A stretch of 64,000 bases of DNA from Psettodes erumei (lineage: Eukaryota; Chordata; Actinopteri; Pleuronectiformes; Psettodidae). Under the pieces are notes generated by a model, which saw only the letters and a list, made by a program, of their open reading frames with translations, ran no database searches and was not told the DNA's origin. Where the stretch lies: NCBI GenBank assembly GCA_016785225.1, contig JAFBJZ010000739.1, positions 186,001 through 250,000 of the forward strand, read 5' to 3'. Shown piece after piece: positions 1 to 63,394 of the stretch (the first letter of the stretch is position 1; each line of letters opens with the position of its first letter). The translations under genes and the position numbers were made by a program.

Positions 1-1183
1 AATAAGACTGAACGGCCCAGGAAGCCTCCACTGACTTGTCTATATGGAGCCTCATTAGGGACATTGATGGATGGGCTTTTTCCACCACTGGGCTCGCCCA
101 GAAAAGCTCTGGGTATTATTAGTGTTTGTGTGTTTATAAACTGACACTTAATTACAGGTGCAAAATTATACCACATACATTAACGAGTTACGGCCCATTG
201 AGTGTAAAGCAGCATGGATATTTAAGAGAAAGTAGAACTGAAATTACAGCACTGTGACGAAAACTGGTCAACGCTTGATGATTTAATACTCAAAAGATGT
301 AAGGGGAGACATAAATAATGAGTTTGGAAATTAATATAAATCCTTTAATATTGTTTTACTGCAGGAAATATAAATTCTGATGTAACCAAAATTAGAAGTG
401 CTTCCTGTTGTAGAAAGACATAAAAGTCAGCCCTGTGAAATCTGAAATAAAAGAATTGGCAGGGTATTATTTCATTTACAGTTTTCAATCAAGACATTTC
501 TCGTGTCTTGTAAGAAGTTTTGTGTTGTATGTTTGTTTTTCCTCAGTAACTGGTAAAATGTTTTGTATGAAATACCAGTAAAAGAGCTGAAAGTAATGTT
601 AGAAGAATAACATGTTTAGTCACATTTTTCCCCACATTCTCTGTTGCAAGCAATTCATCTTGAGCCCAGATGCAAACAAGTGTTGTGTTTTCACTGTCTG
701 CCAGCAATTGTGCGGAGAACTACATCAATACATATCACAAAGGGACTTCTTGCAAAAATTGTTCAAATGCTTTTTTTTTAATTTTAATTTTAATTTTATG
801 ATACTTAAGTTTCATACACATCAACACATCAAAAAAAATGTTTCAAAAAATGGAATTTGCAGCATCTTCATTAATAATTTCCTGCAAGAAACACCTAAAT
901 GCATATTTCACCAGTGAGACTCATGCCACAGAGAACTCACTCCACTTCCTCTTCATACACACTACTGTAGTTGTGTTTCGGATTTACAGCTGATAGTTTA
1001 CTTTTATGCCAGAGGTCATATGATATGATATTTTCTGTTTCCCAAAATGGCTTCAGCCAAGGGCCCAGACATATAAAACATACTCCTGACAGCGATACAT
1101 TTCACGTGATGACACTACTCTGAAACAATCTCGATATTGCCTTTCCCTGTAATAAACAAAACCTGACCACACTTCTATTCGAA

Positions 1184-1184
<1 letters not shown>

Positions 1185-1220
<36 letters not shown>
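1185..1220. repeat. (TG)n microsatellite
   Basis: Perfect TG array of about 36 bp, followed by TG-rich sequence to about 1270. Confidence 0.95.
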
Positions 1221-1222
<2 letters not shown>

Positions 1223-1424
1223 GCTGTCATGTTGTCTGTCCAGTGTGTGAGTGTGCATGTGTGTGCGTGTTAGGTGGTGGGGGTGCGGTAGACGGACATG
1301 GAAACAAAAACTCTTATCCTCTGTGGCAGACAGAGTAAGTAGATGGGTTCACTCTGGGGAGAGCAGTGGGAATGGCTGTAAAATGCACAACTCCATGGTA
1401 ACTGAAGGAGATGTGGCTCTGCTG

Positions 1425-1565
1425 AGAAAAGAAACAAAATGGGAGAGAATAGGAAGGAGACAGGAAGGAACCAGGAAGGAGAGGAGGCTGAGAAAGAGTG
1501 GAGGAAGGAAGAGTGAAAGAAGAAAGAAAGCAAGGGGAAGGGCGGCGAGCAGACAGACAGAAAGG
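1425..1565. repeat. Purine-rich (GGAA/GAGA) tract
   Basis: About 140 bp of almost pure A/G on the + strand (GGAAGGA, GAAAGAAG words). Low complexity; the open frames on both strands here are artefacts of this composition. Confidence 0.8.
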
Positions 1566-3759
1566 GATGGAACAAACATGGGGGGAGCTCTGGCAGGTGC
1601 TTCATCATCTGCTAAGGCATTGTCAGGCCGCCCGTAAACAGTCATTGGGCTCCTCGAGGGAGCAACCTTCTCCATAACTAGCACAGGTATAAATCTGCCT
1701 CTTAGCCACTAAATTAGATACATTCTTGAGAGAGTCTCACTCTGCTGGTACTGCACAAACCTGAGGGAAAAGGGTAGACAGAAAATTAAGCTAATCCACT
1801 GAGATCAGTAAAGGAGGTGCATGAATAAGGTATGGCCTGTGTGAATTTAACCAGATGGCCACTTTGATCCATATGAAAAATTGTTAATGTTTTCTCAAGC
1901 AAAGCTGTTATGAATAGTGTCTTTACACGGCGCGAGAAGTAATTTCCCCACCATCTCAAAGAGCTGTCATTGCATCATGTGTAAGTGCCTGCTGTGGCTC
2001 AAAGCCAAGGGCCAAGTCCAAAGTCTGCACTCTGTCACCTCGTCACAGTGTTTATCCTGCATTACGACTCTGAAAACAGCAACACACCCGTGATTTTGTT
2101 TCTGAATGAATTTTTCTTACTTGTGAAGTGGTGACATCGTGCAACCACATGACACTTAGATATTGTTTTAACACTTGCAGGGGTTGGCGAAGGGTGGAGA
2201 GGTTGGTGCAAAAAACACCAAAAAGTGTGCTCTAGTTCTTGGTCACATAAAGTTTTTTACTCCTGTGTGTGTGTGTGTATATTCAAACAATGTGCACATA
2301 CAGTACTGTACAATTCAGGTCTGTGAATAACATTATGGTCTAAAAATAGCATTGAAATATGCGGGCTTCCACTAGAATTTCCTATATGATGAAAGACCAT
2401 GTAAATAACAGTGCGATATTAAAAAATGCTATGAAACATACAGATATCCTAAAATAGATACTACTACAGCAAATACACACTTTTAACAAAATGTAATGCA
2501 AAGAATATGTCAAGTGAGTTAAAACAAATCAAAAGTGCATCAAAATGTAACATGATAAAAGAAAGATCTGTTTATGTTGTGTATATTTACACAATATATT
2601 TGCTCCACTGAATGCTATCTGCTGCTTTGAACAACTTTTCTGAGGTCAGGGGTCAACTTTGTCACTGAAGAGCCCTGCAAACATGAAACCGAAGTGCATG
2701 ACAATGTGTCGTAACAGGATGCTAATCTCCTAAACACTCCATCTGTATTTGCTAAAACATTGCCTCACTCACAACCTGTTTGCTTAAATGGAACTTTACA
2801 CGAACATGTTTTCTAAAGGTATCCTGTGGGTCAAAGGCAGGAAAAAAGTAGGTTAATATGAAGTCAATAGTAAAATAGTAATACTCTAAATGCTATTTTA
2901 AAAAAGATGTTTTTTTCATGAGTTATAGTTTCATTTAAAAAAAACTGACTTTACACTGCAGTTAATAATAATGGGATGAAACCTCTAAGCCTTTCACAAT
3001 GACAACAAACAGTATTTTATCACTGAGACTGGCTTTTTAATGATATTATAATACAAAGTACATAAGGAAATTTAAAAACCACATATCTTCAATATTTTAA
3101 AAAATTTTTAAAAATGTGCAATTAATTTTCAAGTCAATGGTGAAATTTACACATTGAAAATGATCTGCGCTAGTCCATACAAGCAGTCACAGGCTTTGTC
3201 AGTCCTCCAGTTTAACACAACAATTTTACTAGTTCTCTCCTCTCACGGAGCTTTCACAGAGTTCCTCCAACACAGAAATCCCCTCAGGACTTTTTAACAT
3301 AGTAATAAAAAGATTTTACAGAGTGGTGTGAGTGTGAATTTTTGGGGATGATGCTATGGAAAAAAAGAAAAAAAGGTGAGCATAAGATTGTTAGTGAGGG
3401 ACAGGAATGATAAAGCAGAAGGTAGTGAGCATATTTTACCCATAAATCAAGAAGACTTTATGTCACATCATACAGTAAGGGAAGTTGAAGTTTGTTTGAA
3501 TTATGCTGAGCAATGAGAAAACAATGCCTTTCACTGAGTTAAAGCTGCTGTGCGCTTCAATAAAAGCAAACATTGTGTAAGTAACTGACAAACTTTAAAA
3601 CTAGAAAAGTGTTTTTTCTGTTAAGTGAAATTCTATTCATATTACCATTACATATATTTTTGATTGATCACACAGACAATAGTGCATACTAAATCAACCA
3701 AGCCATAATCAACCTTTGATACAATAAGCCTAGTGCTGACAGAAATAATCCACTGGCCA

Positions 3760-4030
3760 CCTTCTTAATGAATAATTGATGCCCATTTTAGCAGGCTAAT
3801 GAATGAATGTGGTTTGGGTTTGAGTGATAGCCCTCCCGTTGGAGTGCTATCCCAGGAGGGACGAGGCACTGGAGACGGAGATGCCATCCTCTATAACCTG
3901 TATAATTGGTCTTTTGACATGAACGACTTGACTGTGTGTGTCCGTGCATCTGCCACCGGAGAATGACCCTTTTACCCTATTGTTTATTAGCTCTGTTCCA
4001 GGTTATCACACCAATTAGGGCTGAAATAAC
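3760..4030. promoter_or_regulatory. Candidate conserved non-coding element
   Basis: Low-repeat stretch dense in homeodomain-like words (AATAATTGATG, GCTAATGAATG, CACCAATTAGGG) with mixed base composition unlike the AT-rich flanks. Judged by texture only; no alignment was possible. Confidence 0.28.
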
Positions 4031-4750
4031 AGTGATCAGGAAAGGAAAACAAAAAAGTATAAAAATGCATACTATTAGCTGAGGGAGTGGAGGATCAACT
4101 TGGCAATGGCAAGCATAAGAGAATGCTCTTTTGACCTCACTTATATTTAAGGAAGAATAAATGACTGTGAAGTAATAATAGAATGGGATGCAAAAGTGAT
4201 GGGATTTTGTTTTAAAAGTATATGCTGTGTATCTCAGCTAAAAAAACAGAAGTATAGAGGGGTGACAAGGCTCCAAAGCTCCAAGGCTGTTCCTTGTGTG
4301 CATTAGTGTTGGGCTTGTCCAAACAATCATACTTACATTTTAGCACTATTATGCACACACCCTATTTCCACAGGTCTGATAACATTCTCACTGCAGTTTC
4401 GGTGTGCCACTCTGACTAAACAATTCCTTATTGACGTGAGCCCTGGCCTCACAATAGCCACAAAACATCAGGGTTCCTGTTTTTGTTGACACTGCTTGAG
4501 CCCTCCATTGAAGGCAAAGCCACTGTGGACACAGCAATGCATAATTGGAGCTCTCTGTCATACAATACAACAAATCAACCCTTTAAATGTTTGAGCATGA
4601 TAAGGCAGAGAGAAGGCACACAGAGGGGGAGCGGGACAAAGACAGGGGGAAGTCAGGTGAATGGAAGTGTGCAAGTTGATGGAAATGGAGAGTTAAGAGA
4701 GGCTATGTAGTCAAGCACCACTAGGGGACAGTAGTAAGTCATGGACGGCA

Positions 4751-4754
<4 letters not shown>

Positions 4755-4815
<61 letters not shown>
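4755..4815. repeat. (TG)n microsatellite
   Basis: Uninterrupted TG array of about 60 bp followed by degenerate TGTATG/TGCATG. It creates the chance Cys-Val and Thr-His frames seen on both strands. Confidence 0.97.
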
Positions 4816-4823
<8 letters not shown>

Positions 4824-5685
4824 GTGTGCATGCATGTGAGTGTGTGTGTGCAGCAAACAGTGAACAAAAGACTTTCTTTGTTGCACTCTCGGATAATAAA
4901 AGAATTCAGAAATAGCTACTTGACTGCTTTAGAAAAGATCTTGACAATGCGCTGGCCCATAATGCACAGGAACAGCTCCAGATTTACATAATCATATGTA
5001 ATGTAAACCACTACGAGGTTCCACAGCCAACAAACAAACTGGCTGGGGGAGAAGGTGACAGAGGTAGAGATCCGCTTTCCCCTATGGACTTTATATACTC
5101 ACAAAAAGTACATTTTGTTTCATCTTCTCACAACAATAGGACAACATTTGCAAATTTTGCAGGCTTGTGTGCTGATGATTCAACAGAAAATAACCTGCTC
5201 AGGCAGACCCCTAAATATAATAAAGGCACCAAATGAGAGGCGCCAATTTTAGACACAAACTGTACTTATTTATTTACTTTAAATGATTTATAGCTTTAAT
5301 AATTGCACTCAACAAAAGAAAGAAGCACAGAATTTAATGCTGATTCTAAACTGACGACAGTTAAATTGCAGACATTATATCTCGCATAAAAAGAGAAGCC
5401 TCTGTGTTAATGAGACACAAAAATATAGTGAGCTTTCATCTGACCACAGATCAAGATGAATGGCCAGAAGATTTCGCATGGTTACTTGAGGGATTACTAC
5501 TTATATCTGCTCTCTTTGTGTTGTATGTTTTAAAAGGGTCATTTGTTTGGTAACTGGTTAAACCAGAGAAGTTAACACCTCCACATACCTCTGACGTTAG
5601 ATATAACTGTCAGGAAGGAGCCAGTGTTTCCTTTTTGCTATGGTAACCGAGGACGTATATTCAAAACATTCTGCCTCCACCTCCT

Positions 5686-5710
5686 CCTCCTCCTCCTCCT
5701 CCTCCTCCTC
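5686..5710. repeat. (CTC)n trinucleotide repeat
   Basis: Perfect CTC array with imperfect copies continuing to about 5726. Confidence 0.9.
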
Positions 5711-6344
5711 ATCCACGTCCTCCTCCAGCAATTAAAAACAGAACAATAACAATATTCACCAATGACAGCGGCGTCCGTACAGTAGTTATGCCCTTCGTTA
5801 GTTTCACAATGTTCCTCATGAATTAGTTAAGTCTGGTAATTGCACATTTATTACACTCAGGGCCACAGAGAGATACACTAAATGGCTGCGGAAGAAAATA
5901 ACACTTGAACACATATGTATAGGAATCATGAAAAATAAATTAAGCTTTTAGATCACAGCTTAACCCTGTGTGACAAAAACAAAAAAAAATTTATTTCTTT
6001 GCCATGTAGTCTGAGGAAAGTGGAACACATTTAACCAATTATTTTGTTGTGAAAAAAGGGGGTAAATTCACAATTACAACATTTTACTTGAGTCTAGTTT
6101 AAAAGAAAAAAGTATGCCTGATGAGCAGGATTGAGTGAAAAATCTGAGTTTAAGAAATAATGTAATCAGATTTTAAAGAAAAAAAATCCAACAGCCTAAT
6201 TAGTCCAATAGTTACATTTGTCTTGAGTGATTCCAAAAAATATGGTAATGATCATATTTATTTAGAAAATACGGAAAATATCAGAATCATCCGGCAGCAT
6301 AATCTCTTTGTGTTTACACTTTATCATTGCTTTTTCTGATCTCC

Positions 6345-6535
6345 AGCGTGTTTCATTATGGAGTGACGTTTGAGTGACACCGCGCCGGCTGTCACAGCCA
6401 TGTGCTGAGGTTCCCTCTCATTTCCAGCACCAGCAATAATAATGACTATTCTAGTGCTAGCCCCACTATTTGTGTTATTGTTGTGCGGTGTCAGACACAG
6501 GCCCTGACGTTTGCTATGCTATCAGCAGGAGTGTA
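6345..6535. promoter_or_regulatory. Candidate regulatory element with inverted MEIS-like sites
   Basis: GTGACA at 6374-6379 and TGTCAC at 6390-6395 form an inverted pair around a GC-rich spacer, followed by AATAATAATGAC and ATCAGCAGG words. Unique-looking sequence. Function is inferred. Confidence 0.28.
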
Positions 6536-6653
6536 CAAATACAAACACATTTGCCTGAGTTATTGACCTTTATCTCCCCACTTTCTTGACAGCCTTCTCC
6601 AGTTATTGACAATACAAACACATGGGACGACGCATAACCTTTCATTTACAGAG

Positions 6654-6690
6654 CACTCTCTCTCTCTCTTTGTCTCTCTCTCCCTCTCCC
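6654..6690. repeat. (CT)n-rich tract
   Basis: CTCTCT runs broken by TTTGT and CCC; low complexity. Confidence 0.85.
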
Positions 6691-7624
6691 CTGCGTTCTC
6701 CTCAGTCTGTATCTCTCTGCTCTTGCAATTTGTTTAAATAAAATAGGGCAGACAATGGTACTGCTCATTTCTGCCATTTTTCTTTCACTCAAAATTTCAG
6801 AGGATAATATCATTAGACCGATACAATGGCTGCTATTCAGCCTTAGATACACAGATATTTCAAGTATTCAATATAGTTTTGACATGCTGACATTAGGGGA
6901 GAGTGTTGTTTCCCTATTTGTTTGCTTACAATGTCGATTCCGTCATAAATCTTGAATTCCTAAGGCAAGATGTTTGTCTTTATGATGTTCAAATTACCAC
7001 AGAAAAATAAACATGGGCAGTGCAGTCAAAACAGGAGTAATATGTACAAGATGTACAAATAAAGATAATTCTGAAAAACTTAAAATATTCACAGTGCATA
7101 CATGTAACATTCACATGCATATTTAATACAGAGAAAAGTATATAGAGAGTAGTTCTATTTACACAGAATGAGGAACATCATAATTATTCTGAAAATGGGA
7201 CTGGATCCATAAACCCATAATAAACAGAATAATTTACAGCATCTCAATACAGCGTTGAATAACAATGGTCATAAAAACCACTAGTATTCCACTAATGATT
7301 CTCCTCCAGGATTTATTGTGTTTTTCAATGTGTGTCCTCTTGCATTTCAGCGTGAAAAATAGCATACATAAAATACGGGTGTCCCCACCAGCCAGCCCCT
7401 CTGCAGGTACTTCAGAGCCCCAAAATTAAATTTTAAACAATCCAGACCAGTGTTTGGTGACCATGGTTAATCATCAAGAAACAAAGACATCAAACAATAT
7501 TTGATAATGAGAAAAATGCCTCCAGGATATTAGGGGATGGGGGGAGAGCACAGCGTGAGCCTCAGCAGAAGAGCTAGGTAGAGAGGCCAGACACAAGCTG
7601 CATTCACATGTGTGTGGTGATGGT

Positions 7625-7679
7625 GCGTGCGTGTGTGTCTTTGTGTTGTGTCTGACACACAAAAACCACACACGCACGC
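7625..7679. repeat. GT/CA imperfect hairpin
   Basis: GCGTGCGTGTGTGTC... at 7625-7652 is the imperfect reverse complement of GACACACAAAAACCACACAC... at 7654-7679, giving a stem of about 26 pairs with a tiny loop. Alternating purine-pyrimidine arms could also adopt Z-DNA. No sign that it is a microRNA precursor beyond the fold itself. Confidence 0.5.
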
Positions 7680-8349
7680 GCATGAGCACCAGCTCCCATC
7701 TCGTGCGCATACGTACACATGCTTGTATGTACACACCCAAAGACACAGACAGCTCTTATGGAGTTAAAAAGCCATTAAAACATTGCCTCTTTTTTAAAGT
7801 TCATGACGAGATAATTAGAATTCAGTGTATGGAGCCAGTGGTGAGATTGCAGCTTTGCGAAAATGTGCTTCATTTTGAACTTCACTGCATCACGCCTCGA
7901 CCCAATTATCTGCAGTTAAAGTAGCTTAGTGAGGCTCCAAACTGTGACTGACAAAAAAATACAGATGAACCGAAAAAGTTTTCTTTATAGATAAAAGTGA
8001 TTATTTTCCCCAAATTTTCTAAAAGGCTTAAAAACATAGATTTCATATTGACGTATCATTCAATCTAAATATTATTGCATTTAGATGATAGTTAAATACT
8101 TGTGTAGTGTAGTGTATTTATATACTGGAAATGTGAATATTTGAAATATTTACAAATTTTAAAAAAGAATTCTTTTTTTAAAAATCCTGAATTTATACTT
8201 CTATAATAAATGTAACAGAATGGTTTCATTTTTCATCTGCCTAGTGTAATTAGTGCTAACTAAAATGAGAAGTTGGACAGACAGGGAAAGGGAAGGAGGG
8301 GAAGGATTGCTGGGTAATGAGGAGAAAATGTTTTTTCCCCCTCTTCCTC

Positions 8350-8525
8350 TGTCATACTGTTATTGGGTTATCCTTGATTGACGCAGCGTTAACGGTCTGG
8401 CCGAATCGAGGCAGATCCAGCAACCTAGGCCGAACGGCAGCATGTGCAGCCACCTCGGTCATGCAAATTGCACCCGGGCAACCCGTTGACTATGATTAAT
8501 GAGCCTGGGCTTCAGCCTTTGTTTC
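8350..8525. promoter_or_regulatory. Candidate enhancer with PBX and POU octamer words
   Basis: TGATTGAC (PBX-type) at 8375-8382, a perfect POU octamer ATGCAAAT at 8461-8468, and ATGATTAATGAG just after it. The stretch is CpG-containing and non-repetitive amid AT-rich DNA, about 3.5 kb upstream of CDIN1. Confidence 0.35.
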
Positions 8526-9729
8526 TGCATGCAGCCGTTTAGACTGAAATACAATCCCAAAATATTATCAATTCCCTATTAATCCAGTAAATTTGTTCAC
8601 ATTGCACATGTTGTTTTGAGCAATTTACAGCCAAATGTGTGCACGTCCATACATGTGTACGTTATGGGGGTGAGCACAGTTGCATTTAATTACATGTCAT
8701 CTAATTAAATTCATTAAAGCATAATAAAATAAATGGAAGAAACAGCTTTGAAAGCTAGGGTGAAACACATGTGTCTTGTCTCCCATGATGTAAAATATGG
8801 ATGTGGGATTTTCAGGGGCAGTCATGCTGTTCAGAGGGGAATGCATGAATCTGATACCTTGCTAACACTACAGGCATTTCCTGGTTATGGCTTGCCTCAT
8901 GTTTAAACTGTGATTTTTAGAGCTGAGATCCCAGACTCCCTAAAGATTGGAGAGCAATTCTGTGGTGCAGAGGAGTGAAGTCACTGACTTCACAAGTGGA
9001 AAAAAAAGCAACGTCATGACAGTAATGCCGACGATCTAGTGTAACAAAATGCTCTCTTTGTATGTTGAGTAATAACGCTGGACATAGTAAGGAGGGACTA
9101 ATGTGCAAGACGTTGGAGGGCTTGCAATTTCCTTAAACTGTGTGATGAGTAAAGGAAATTACACAACCTCTCAAATCTTAGAGATTCATCGACTGAAGCT
9201 GCTGTCGATAAAAAAACTATTTCTCACATGCACGCACATACTCATTTCCACAGCCACACACTTTCCCTAGGCTGCAAGCAAAATGTAAATGTTTTCCAGG
9301 CATTAAGGTATATAAGTGCCATTAGTGGCACGGAGCTTAGCACTACAATGATGTGCCGAGAGCAGTGGAGCAGAGATCAGTGCTGCTTTTCAGAGATATC
9401 AGAGGGAGACATCCTTTGTAAATTCATCTCCCACTGTGAGCAGTCTTCACAGCTGGTTAACGGCACGGTGTGTACCACTGCCCTGTTTACACGCAGGCTC
9501 CAGAAGCACTCGTCTTTCCCCCCTGCATGCTTTCCCTGTATCCCCTCCATCGCCTCGTTCTCTCCTTCAGCTCTCATCGTAGAGCACAGTGGTTCTTCTA
9601 GCCATCAAAGATGCACACAGACACAGGCTGATTCAATGCAAGGGCGCGTGCGCACACAGAGGAATACATACACACATTAACACACGCACATGAGTAGACA
9701 CCTACACACAGCAAAATCTCTGATCCCCT

Positions 9730-10015
9730 AGCTTTTGGAGCCATTACAGTACACTGCCTTCCAACCCCTTCTCTGATTTTTATCTTTTTATACCATCACA
9801 TTACACTGATCCTTTTATACCTATTACACACGCGGCTCCCCACCAAAACCCCCTGATCCTCTGATACCTAGATGAGTAAACTGCTCCTCCTGCCCCTGAC
9901 CTCAGCCCTTTGTAGCAATCAGACCAGACTTCCTCAGAGGCCCAGATCTTATCTGGCCATACCAATCCCACTACACAGCTCCCTTTTGTAGCCACCACAG
10001 AGTGCTGAGCCCTTT
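9730..10015. repeat. Degenerate minisatellite, unit about 26 bp
   Basis: Related words CTTTTggAgCCATTACAgTACACTG recur at about 9731, 9784, 9811, 9906 and 9981, with spacings near multiples of 25-27 bp. Copies differ strongly, so this looks like an old tandem array. It has no coding potential. Confidence 0.45.
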
Positions 10016-11399
10016 CAGACCCAGGGACTGTGCCGGTGAACACACAGCCTGAGACCTCAGCTCATCTCAGACATCATACTACACTGCCCAACAACAATGA
10101 GCTCTATTTTCTGATGCACCACAGGTCAGATAGAGCCTTTCTGCTCACCGATGCATTGTTCATTCACAATGGAGGAAACTAGCAATGTTGTTGTCAAAAG
10201 AATGTTAGATGGCACCGTGCAATTACTTGATATCGTCATACAGGCTCACAGACAATAATGCCAATCTCAGCTGGTATTACTGTTTTTTCTTTTTTGTAGA
10301 ATAATGGAACCATTTCTGGTGTGCTTGTCTTAAAACAAATATTCCATACATGGAAAAAACACAAAACAAACAAAAAATGAATGTGAAAGTCACCATAAAC
10401 TAACCGTGAGACTTAGAGAAAAGGTCAAAGACAAAATCTATTAGACTGAGGTCTAGCATTGTTCAGAGACTAATTACACAACAATGACATTGTTAAATTA
10501 TATTGAGCTCAAGGGACATATTTGACAAATTAGGTCTTAAAGATTTTAGTCATATCTCAGTGTTATCTAAAATCGGCAATCTAGATAGAGACAATAATGC
10601 AGTTGAGAGGGAAAAACAAATCAAAATTAATCATTAATCAACTATTTACTCTTTTCCCCCTGAAAAATCACTTTTCATTTGTAGCTATTACTTATTATTT
10701 CTTTTAAAATGCAAGCATTCAGAAGTTAGGGGTGTTGCAGGCTGACCACCCTTTTATCCTTTAAATTTAGTATTATTCTTCTATATTATTCTACTATAGT
10801 GGCCTAATTTCTACTACAGTAAGTCTACAGCAGCCATATTATCTTGGTCTCATATACATATTTCTGCTGGAGGCATTTAAAGCATTCCCTTCACTGGCAA
10901 GGTGAAAGGTGTTGATCATTTAGGGGTTCACAGCCAGGGATGGCCCAAAAAATTCCTGCAGGATGAAGGAAATAATTGTGGAACGTCCAGTACAATATTC
11001 ACTTAGTATAAATAGAAAATGCAGGCCAATTATGACACAGCCTCCAGCAGTGCCAGGGGAATGTACAGTATATATCAGATTTTTGAATCAGAAATATTCA
11101 GTGGGTTTAGAGTTTTTGCCTAAATCCTGTGCTTTTTGCTGCATCTGACATTAAGGATACAGTATCACGTCAAGATACAAACATTATGGTCAAAGCAAGC
11201 ATCTTCAGAGGTACTAGCTATGAGTCTAAGTATTTGCGCTGCTGGGCCTTGTCTCTGCTGTCATCCTAAATTGATGCGAAAAATGCAAACCCAGAACCAA
11301 ACTGTGGTTTAAACCCCGCGACACAGCTACCCGTGGAGTGGCTCTTCTTATCCTGCACCACATACGCATACGGAGAGACGCTTCCACTCCATGTGCCTC

Positions 11400-11720
11400 T
11401 CCGTCAATATTTCCCCCGAACGCATGCGAGTATGTATTTCAGATGTTTTTGTCCTGTTTGACTGGAAAATACTTTTGTTGCGGGAGCCTGCTTTTTGCAC
11501 TTGTAGTTTGCAGCCGATGAGAATAGGGCGCTGCAGTGGGCAGCGGCATGTCTTAGCTGGACACCGCCCCCGGGGGTACTAAAAGCCAATCACCCGCTGG
11601 TATACTCAGCACTGTGGATTAATCCACCAATCAACGCGCTGCTCACACAAAAGTCACTTCTTCAACTTCCTAGCGGGAAGCAGCTATCGGAGAACCATCC
11701 GCAGGCGGCAGGAATCAGTG
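11400..11720 (+). promoter_or_regulatory. Probable CDIN1 promoter and start region
   Basis: This stretch is richer in GC and CpG than its surroundings. It has a CGCATGCG palindrome resembling an NRF1 site at 11421-11428, a CCGCCCC GC box near 11564-11570, and two CCAAT boxes at 11586-11590 and 11627-11631. No TATA box is obvious. It lies 270-590 bp upstream of the start codon, as expected of a TATA-less housekeeping promoter. The exact transcription start is not determinable here. Confidence 0.55.
11640..11720 (+). other. Possible non-coding leader exon of CDIN1
   Basis: Downstream of the CCAAT boxes, CAGTG/GTAATC at 11720/11721 could be a splice donor, and CTCGCATAG at 11953-11961 after a CT-rich tract is a good acceptor. 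This would give a 241-bp intron and put 27 bases of leader (11962-11988) before the ATG. The 5' end is a guess. An unspliced leader is the alternative; RNA-seq would decide. Confidence 0.4.
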
Positions 11721-11898
11721 GTAATCAAGCCCTTTACATGTTATTTATCGTTCTAGAATCACATTTGCCAATGTGTTGCATTAAATAACCATGCCGATGT
11801 CCCTCGAAGATAAACTGTAGTCATCATATGCCTATAGTTTTTCGCGTTAGCGACAACATAAAGCTAGGTTTTGTTAGCAATGCGGGTGACGCTGTTTT

Positions 11899-11933
11899 TG
11901 ACAGCTGTCAGCTGACAGTTTGTTTACCTGTCA
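11899..11933. promoter_or_regulatory. Cluster of TALE-homeodomain (MEIS/TGIF/PREP) sites
   Basis: TGACAGCTGTCA at 11899-11910 is a perfect 12-bp palindrome, the classic paired TGIF/MEIS-type site. It is followed by TGACAG at 11913-11918 and a CCTGTCA ending at 11933. That gives four half sites in 35 bp, just upstream of the coding-exon-1 acceptor and within the putative leader intron. The motif reading is direct; binding is inference. Confidence 0.5.
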
Positions 11934-11988
11934 TGTTCGCTCTCTCTCCCTGCTCGCATAGGTAAATAAAGCAGCCAATCAAAGGAAG

Positions 11989-63394
<51,406 letters not shown>

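Larger units (their letters stand above)
1..11399. other. Intergenic flank upstream of CDIN1
   Basis: No exon or RNA gene is recognised in these 11.4 kb. Content is AT-rich unique DNA with microsatellites (1185-1220, 4755-4815, 5686-5710, 6654-6685), a purine tract (about 1425-1565), a TG/CA hairpin (7625-7679), a degenerate minisatellite (about 9730-10015) and three regulatory-looking blocks. All open frames are short and lack codon bias or family resemblance. Confidence 0.7.

Noticed and set aside
9228..9680. 150-residue plus-strand frame in the upstream flank
   Set aside because: His/Thr-rich ends come from CA-rich DNA, and nothing in it resembles a known protein.
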